Below are positions 6,300 to 9,541 of a stretch of 9,541 nt of DNA, in pieces (positions within the stretch are counted from its first letter, which is position 1; every line of letters begins with the position of its first letter). Position numbers and translations under genes: made by a program. Where the stretch lies: NCBI GenBank assembly GCA_051010095.1, contig JBPCVX010000160.1:1-9541 (forward strand). The letters run 5' to 3'. The notes beneath the pieces were generated by a model. That model had not been told where the DNA came from and did not search any database. It saw nothing but the letters and a program-made list of their open reading frames with translations. The DNA comes from CAJQND01 sp051010095. GTDB taxonomy: Bacteria; Pseudomonadota; Alphaproteobacteria; Rhizobiales; CAJQND01.

Positions 6300-6487
6300 C
6301 GCTTCCTCAACCTGCTCGATTCAGTCCCCTTTATTGGCGCCCTTATATCTACGGTCGCGCCCGGCCTCAAGAGAAGAAATCAAAATTCACAAAAATTCGT
6401 TCTCAAACAAATTTTATCTAACATCTTGAATTCACAACTCACGCCTATTAACGTCCGCAACCTTGCACCAAGTGGAGAATTTCGGCG
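6300..6487. other. Divergent dksA / MoxR intergenic region
   Basis: These 188 bases hold the dksA promoter on the minus strand. To its right is an AT-rich stretch (about 6375-6450) with a short direct repeat, CAAAATTC near 6381 and AAAAATTC near 6391. For the MoxR direction, TTGAAT (6426) and TATTAA (6446) have a spacer of only 14 bases, so no promoter is called. No RNA gene or small open frame with a ribosome site was seen. Confidence 0.5.
6342..6370 (-). promoter_or_regulatory. Candidate sigma-70 promoter for dksA
   Basis: Read on the minus strand, TTGAGG (plus 6365-6370) is followed after exactly 17 bases by TATAAG (plus 6342-6347). They match four and five of six consensus positions. Transcription would start near 6335, giving a leader of about 35 bases. 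The spacer is very GC-rich, next to the start site. Confidence 0.6.
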
Positions 6488-7333
6488 ATGCGCTTTGAAG
6501 GCACAAAGAACTATGTTGCAACTGACGATTTGCGGGTTGCCGTGAATGCAGCAATCACACTGGAACGACCGTTATTGGTTAAAGGTGAACCGGGAACCGG
6601 TAAAACTGTTCTCGCCCATGAAGTTGCCGATGCAATTGGTGCTAATCTACTGGAATGGCACGTAAAATCCACCACAAAGGCGCAACAGGGTTTATATGAA
6701 TATGATGCGGTCAGCAGGTTGCGCGACAGTCAGCTGGGTGATGAGCGGGTGCATGATATCTCCAACTACATCAAGCGGGGCAAATTGTGGGAAGCTTTTA
6801 CCGCGAAAGAGCGCCCTGTTCTTTTAATCGACGAAATTGACAAAGCCGACATTGAATTTCCTAACGATCTTTTGCAGGAACTCGATCGTATGGAGTTCGT
6901 CGTTTATGAAACTGGCGAGATGATCAGCGCCATTCAGCGTCCAATCGTGATAATTACCTCTAACAACGAAAAAGAACTTCCAGACGCCTTCTTGCGCCGC
7001 TGTTTTTTCCACTACATCAAGTTTCCAGATCAAGGAACGATGGAAGAGATTGTGAACGTGCATTTCCCCGATTTGAAAGGCCGATTGATTTCCGAAGCGC
7101 TGAATTCATTCTACAATCTGCGCGAAATCCCTGGCCTTAAGAAGAAACCATCCACCTCGGAATTGTTGGATTGGCTAAAACTGCTCATGAATGAAGATAT
7201 AGAACCTGCAGATCTGCGCGAAGCTGATAGCCGTAAATCAATCCCACCTCTACACGGCGCATTGCTGAAAAACGAACAGGATGTGCATTTGTTCGAGAGG
7301 CTGGCTTTCATGGCACAGCGAGGAAACCGCTAG
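6488..7333 (+). CDS. MoxR-family AAA+ ATPase
   Basis: A 281-residue AAA+ protein. Walker A is GEPGTGKT (33-40), Walker B is VLLIDEID (111-118), sensor 1 is the asparagine pair in IITSNN (159-160), and the arginine-finger region is AFLRRC (167-172). The C-terminal lid domain is short and ends in an Arg/Asn tail. MoxR ATPases act as chaperones, usually with a partner carrying a von Willebrand A (CoxE-like) domain, to mature or insert metals into enzymes or to remodel complexes in the cytoplasm. No such partner follows within the window; the next gene is a histidine phosphatase 60 bases on. A GTGGAGAA ribosome site ends about ten bases before the ATG. No convincing promoter was found in the AT-rich 188-base gap shared with dksA. 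The exact client is unknown. CbbQ/NirQ-type or CoxD-type roles are alternatives, but nothing nearby supports either. Confidence 0.88.
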   Translation: MRFEGTKNYVATDDLRVAVNAAITLERPLLVKGEPGTGKTVLAHEVADAIGANLLEWHVKSTTKAQQGLYEYDAVSRLRDSQLGDERVHDISNYIKRGKLWEAFTAKERPVLLIDEIDKADIEFPNDLLQELDRMEFVVYETGEMISAIQRPIVIITSNNEKELPDAFLRRCFFHYIKFPDQGTMEEIVNVHFPDLKGRLISEALNSFYNLREIPGLKKKPSTSELLDWLKLLMNEDIEPADLREADSRKSIPPLHGALLKNEQDVHLFERLAFMAQRGNR

Positions 7334-7355
7334 GTAAAGAATTTTTACCGTTTTA
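7333..7355 (+). terminator. Possible weak terminator after the MoxR gene
   Basis: GGTAAA (7333-7338) pairs with TTTACC (7344-7349) over a five-base loop, and GTTTTAG follows. The six-pair, AT-rich stem begins in the stop codon. It is too weak to count as a sure terminator, and read-through into the phosphatase gene is plausible. Confidence 0.3.
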
Positions 7356-7393
7356 GTCGTGCATCTGTCTCAAATATCCGCCAATATGCTTGA

Positions 7394-7927
7394 ATGAAAC
7401 GGGTATTACTTTTTCGCCACGCCAAGTCTGACTGGTCGCACGATGGACTGTCCGATCGTGATCGCCCATTGGCTCCGCGCGGGGTGAAAGTGGCACCACG
7501 CATGGGCCGTTATATTCAAAAGAACAACCTTACTCCGGATGTCGTATATTGTTCTCCTGCGCGCCGGGCAGAGGAAACCTGCGCGCTTGCGATAGGAGAA
7601 CTAATTTCAGCGCCACAAATCATTATCAACGATGCCCTTTACGATTTCTCTGGCGAAGCCGCCTATTTCGATGTGATACGCAACAGCGATAACGTGGCTG
7701 AAACAGTTATGCTTGTCGGGCACAACCCAACACTGTTTTATCTCGCGCAGATGCTCGTGAGTACCGGAGATGACGGTCTGCGGTCGGACATGAACATGAA
7801 ATTTCCAACCGCTGCTCTTGCAGTGATTTCCTTTGATGTAAATTCTTGGCACGAGATTGAGCCGGATACAGGCAATTTGGAGGATTATGCAAAGCCACGA
7901 AAATTGACGAAAACTGATTATTTATAA
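7394..7927 (+). CDS. SixA-type histidine phosphatase (phosphoglycerate-mutase-like)
   Basis: A 177-residue protein of histidine phosphatase branch 1. The catalytic RHAKS motif lies at residues 8-12, with phospho-accepting H9. R58 in SPARRAEET (54-62) and the second histidine H110 in VGHNP complete the phosphate pocket. Length and the RHAKSDW form match the SixA subfamily, whose E. coli member dephosphorylates histidine-containing phosphotransfer domains, for example that of ArcB and, later reported, PtsN-related proteins. The substrate here is unknown, and a small-molecule phosphatase is equally possible. The ATG at 7394 has no clear Shine-Dalgarno sequence; the MKRVLLFRHA start matches the family well, so the start is likely right. 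It lies 60 bases after the MoxR gene on the same strand and may share its transcript. Confidence 0.88.
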   Translation: MKRVLLFRHAKSDWSHDGLSDRDRPLAPRGVKVAPRMGRYIQKNNLTPDVVYCSPARRAEETCALAIGELISAPQIIINDALYDFSGEAAYFDVIRNSDNVAETVMLVGHNPTLFYLAQMLVSTGDDGLRSDMNMKFPTAALAVISFDVNSWHEIEPDTGNLEDYAKPRKLTKTDYL

Positions 7928-8028
7928 TATTTTACATAGTTTTCATTATAATTTACTTGAATAAATTGAATACAAACGCTTGCATTCATCACATTCACAA
8001 ACCATCTATCCGGTGACGGAGGCACTCT
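7928..8028 (+). promoter_or_regulatory. AT-rich spacer with TATAAT boxes before the YcjX gene
   Basis: The 101 bases before the YcjX-like gene are strikingly AT-rich compared with the flanking genes. Two exact TATAAT hexamers occur, at 7923-7928 (overlapping the phosphatase stop) and 7947-7952. Neither has a good -35 at 16-18 bases: TTGACG at 7904 lies 13 bases from the first. A promoter here is likely, but its exact elements are uncertain. Confidence 0.4.
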
Positions 8029-9492
8029 TTGAAATTCACCTCTTTTACCGACGAAGCCAAAATTGCCCTGGGCGGGCTTGCAGATTATGCAAGCGACATC
8101 GTCAACCCGACGATTAGATTGGGTGTGACCGGGCTTGCACGCTCGGGAAAAACCATTTTCATCACTGCATTGGTGCACAATCTCATTCACGGCGGCCGCT
8201 TACCTTTATTAGAGCCTTATGCAGCTGGGCGCATAAAACGCGCATACTTGCAACCGCAGCCAGATGATGATGTGCCGCGGTTTGCCTATGAAGATCACAT
8301 TGACACGCTAACCGCAGGCGCACAGCGCACGTGGCCACATTCAACCCGGCGGATATCACAGTTGCGGCTGACGGTCGAATACGAGCCAGATGGGTTCTTT
8401 GCCCGCAGTTTCGCTGGCGGCACATTGAACATCGATATTGTCGATTATCCAGGTGAATGGTTGTTGGATTTGCCGTTGCTCGATTTGAGCTATGCAGAAT
8501 GGTGTCAAAAAACATTGGAAATCGCCCATAAAGCCCCGCGCCAAGCGTTGGCTAAGGATTGGGTCGAGTTCATTAGCGCTCTCAACCCCTTGAATCCCGA
8601 GGATGAGGCGAAAGCGCGTCAGGCCGCGCAAAAGTTTACGTCGTACCTGCATGCCTGCAGAGAAGATGATTATGCGCTATCGACAGTTGCACCAGGCAGG
8701 TTCTTGATGCCCGGTGATCTAGATGGTTCTCCGCTGATAACCTTTGCGCCCTTGTTACTGCCAGAAGACCAATCTTCCGCGCCGTCGGGCAGCATTTGGG
8801 CGATGATGGAGCGCCGCTATGAGAGCTACGTAACCCGCGTTGTAAAACCGTTCTTCATGAACCACTTCGCCCGCATAGACCGCCAGATCGTGCTGGTAGA
8901 TACTCTTGCAGCCCTCAATGCTGGCCCAAACGCAATCGAAGACCTTCAGGCAGCCCTTGGCGACATTCTTCAATGCTTCCGCCCTGGAAAAACCTCTTGG
9001 CTGAACGCTATCCTTGGCAGAAAGGTTGATCATGTGCTGTTTGCAGCCACCAAGGCAGACCATCTGCATCAATCCAGCCATGACCAGTTCGAGGCGATCA
9101 TGGCAAGGATTGTTGATGAAGCTTTGACACGCACCCAATCAACTGGTGCTGCGTTTGATGTTCTCGCTCTTGCCTCAATTCGCGCGACCCGCGAGGCAAC
9201 CCTGCAACAAAATGGTGATGAATTGCCCTCTATTATTGGCACTCCGGAAAGTGGTGAAACCCTGGGCAATGACACATTTGATGGGTTAACTGAAGCAGCC
9301 CTTTTTCCCGGCGATTTGCCAGATAACGCCGAAGATGCGCTCGCAGGCGCAATGGAGAACGATTCTGTGAAGTTCTTGCGCTTCCGACCACCCCTGCTGG
9401 ATGACCCTTCCAGTCCAGGTGCCGAACCGTCTTTCCCTCACATCAGGATTGATCGCGCTTTACAATTTTTGATGGGAGACCGGTTCTCATGA
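8029..9492 (+). CDS. YcjX-like P-loop protein (DUF463), TTG start
   Basis: A 487-residue YcjX/DUF463 protein. The P-loop is GLARSGKT (35-42), a G3-like DYPGE lies at 139-143 (VDYPGEWLLDLPL), and TKAD (341-344) is a G4-like nucleotide-specificity motif. This fits a GTPase-like NTPase. The family belongs to the stress-induced ycjXF locus of enterobacteria (phage-shock regulon) and is paired in alphaproteobacteria with a DUF697 membrane protein; its biochemical role is poorly defined. The start is a TTG: GGAGG ends six bases before it, an in-frame TGA lies 13 bases upstream, and the translated N-terminus (MKFTSFTDEAKIAL) resembles that of relatives, so no earlier start is possible. The gene ends in an ATGA overlap with the next, implying translational coupling. 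Length agrees with the family. Confidence 0.9.
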   Translation: MKFTSFTDEAKIALGGLADYASDIVNPTIRLGVTGLARSGKTIFITALVHNLIHGGRLPLLEPYAAGRIKRAYLQPQPDDDVPRFAYEDHIDTLTAGAQRTWPHSTRRISQLRLTVEYEPDGFFARSFAGGTLNIDIVDYPGEWLLDLPLLDLSYAEWCQKTLEIAHKAPRQALAKDWVEFISALNPLNPEDEAKARQAAQKFTSYLHACREDDYALSTVAPGRFLMPGDLDGSPLITFAPLLLPEDQSSAPSGSIWAMMERRYESYVTRVVKPFFMNHFARIDRQIVLVDTLAALNAGPNAIEDLQAALGDILQCFRPGKTSWLNAILGRKVDHVLFAATKADHLHQSSHDQFEAIMARIVDEALTRTQSTGAAFDVLALASIRATREATLQQNGDELPSIIGTPESGETLGNDTFDGLTEAALFPGDLPDNAEDALAGAMENDSVKFLRFRPPLLDDPSSPGAEPSFPHIRIDRALQFLMGDRFS

Positions 9493-9541
9493 GTGCGCGC
9501 AAACCACAGGCCGTGAAACTGAGCGTAACAGAACCCACGCC
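9489..9541 (+). CDS. Start of the gene after ycjX, probably a YcjF-like (DUF697/TIGR01620) membrane protein
   Basis: The ATG at 9489 shares bases with the TGA of the YcjX-like gene (ATGA). GGGAG ends ten bases before it. Only 17 codons are in the window (MSARKPQAVKLSVTEPT), too few to identify by sequence. A short hydrophilic, proline-containing N-terminus is consistent with the DUF697/TIGR01620 membrane protein that normally follows ycjX, so the call rests on gene order. Confidence 0.6.
   Translation, partial: MSARKPQAVKLSVTEPT

Noticed and set aside
1..9541. Possible defence island, prophage, transposon or CRISPR array.
   Set aside because: All genes are recognisable core chromosomal families; no repeats with spacers, transposase, integrase or terminal repeats were seen.

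Overview
The window looks like ordinary chromosomal core DNA of an alphaproteobacterium, most likely of the order Hyphomicrobiales (Rhizobiales). The evidence is the CckA-type hybrid kinase, a DksA with a single cysteine and a lysine-rich N-terminus, a DUF463/YcjX protein followed at once by what looks like its DUF697/YcjF-type partner, and a FliO-like protein divergent from cckA. Base composition looks moderate (about half G+C by eye), lower than many soil rhizobia, so a marine or host-associated member is possible. There are no tRNA or rRNA genes, insertion sequences, CRISPR arrays or phage genes.

Layout, left to right. On the minus strand, cckA (4166-1635) is followed 25 bases later by a DadA/PuuB-type FAD oxidoreductase (1609-272), and 28 bases after that by an amidase-signature enzyme (243 to beyond the left edge). 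These three are tightly packed and may be read together. A 253-base intergenic region separates cckA from a divergent plus-strand gene for a short membrane-anchored FliO-domain protein (4420-4989). A secreted L,D-transpeptidase (5160-5720) follows and converges on dksA (minus strand, 6299-5790) across a strong bidirectional terminator. dksA diverges from a MoxR-family AAA+ ATPase (6488-7333). That gene is followed on the plus strand by a SixA-type histidine phosphatase (7394-7927), a YcjX-like P-loop protein starting at TTG (8029-9492), and the first 17 codons of the next gene, overlapping by ATGA.

Functional picture. cckA heads the CckA-ChpT-CtrA cell-cycle phosphorelay. dksA is the RNA-polymerase partner of (p)ppGpp in the stringent response. 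The L,D-transpeptidase acts on periplasmic peptidoglycan, and the YcjX/YcjF pair is linked to envelope stress in other proteobacteria. The region is therefore mostly regulation and cell-envelope upkeep, with two catabolic-looking enzymes at the left.

No gene here is clearly an undescribed system. The most interesting non-coding signal is the cckA/FliO-like intergenic region. Its plus-strand leader can fold into mutually exclusive hairpins or a pseudoknot, and it carries repeated TGAGT units, one copy of the TGAGTGAG octamer lying over the cckA start codon. A second near-perfect 24-base palindrome lies just after the FliO-like gene, beside a TTAA-N8-TTAAC sequence resembling a CtrA box.
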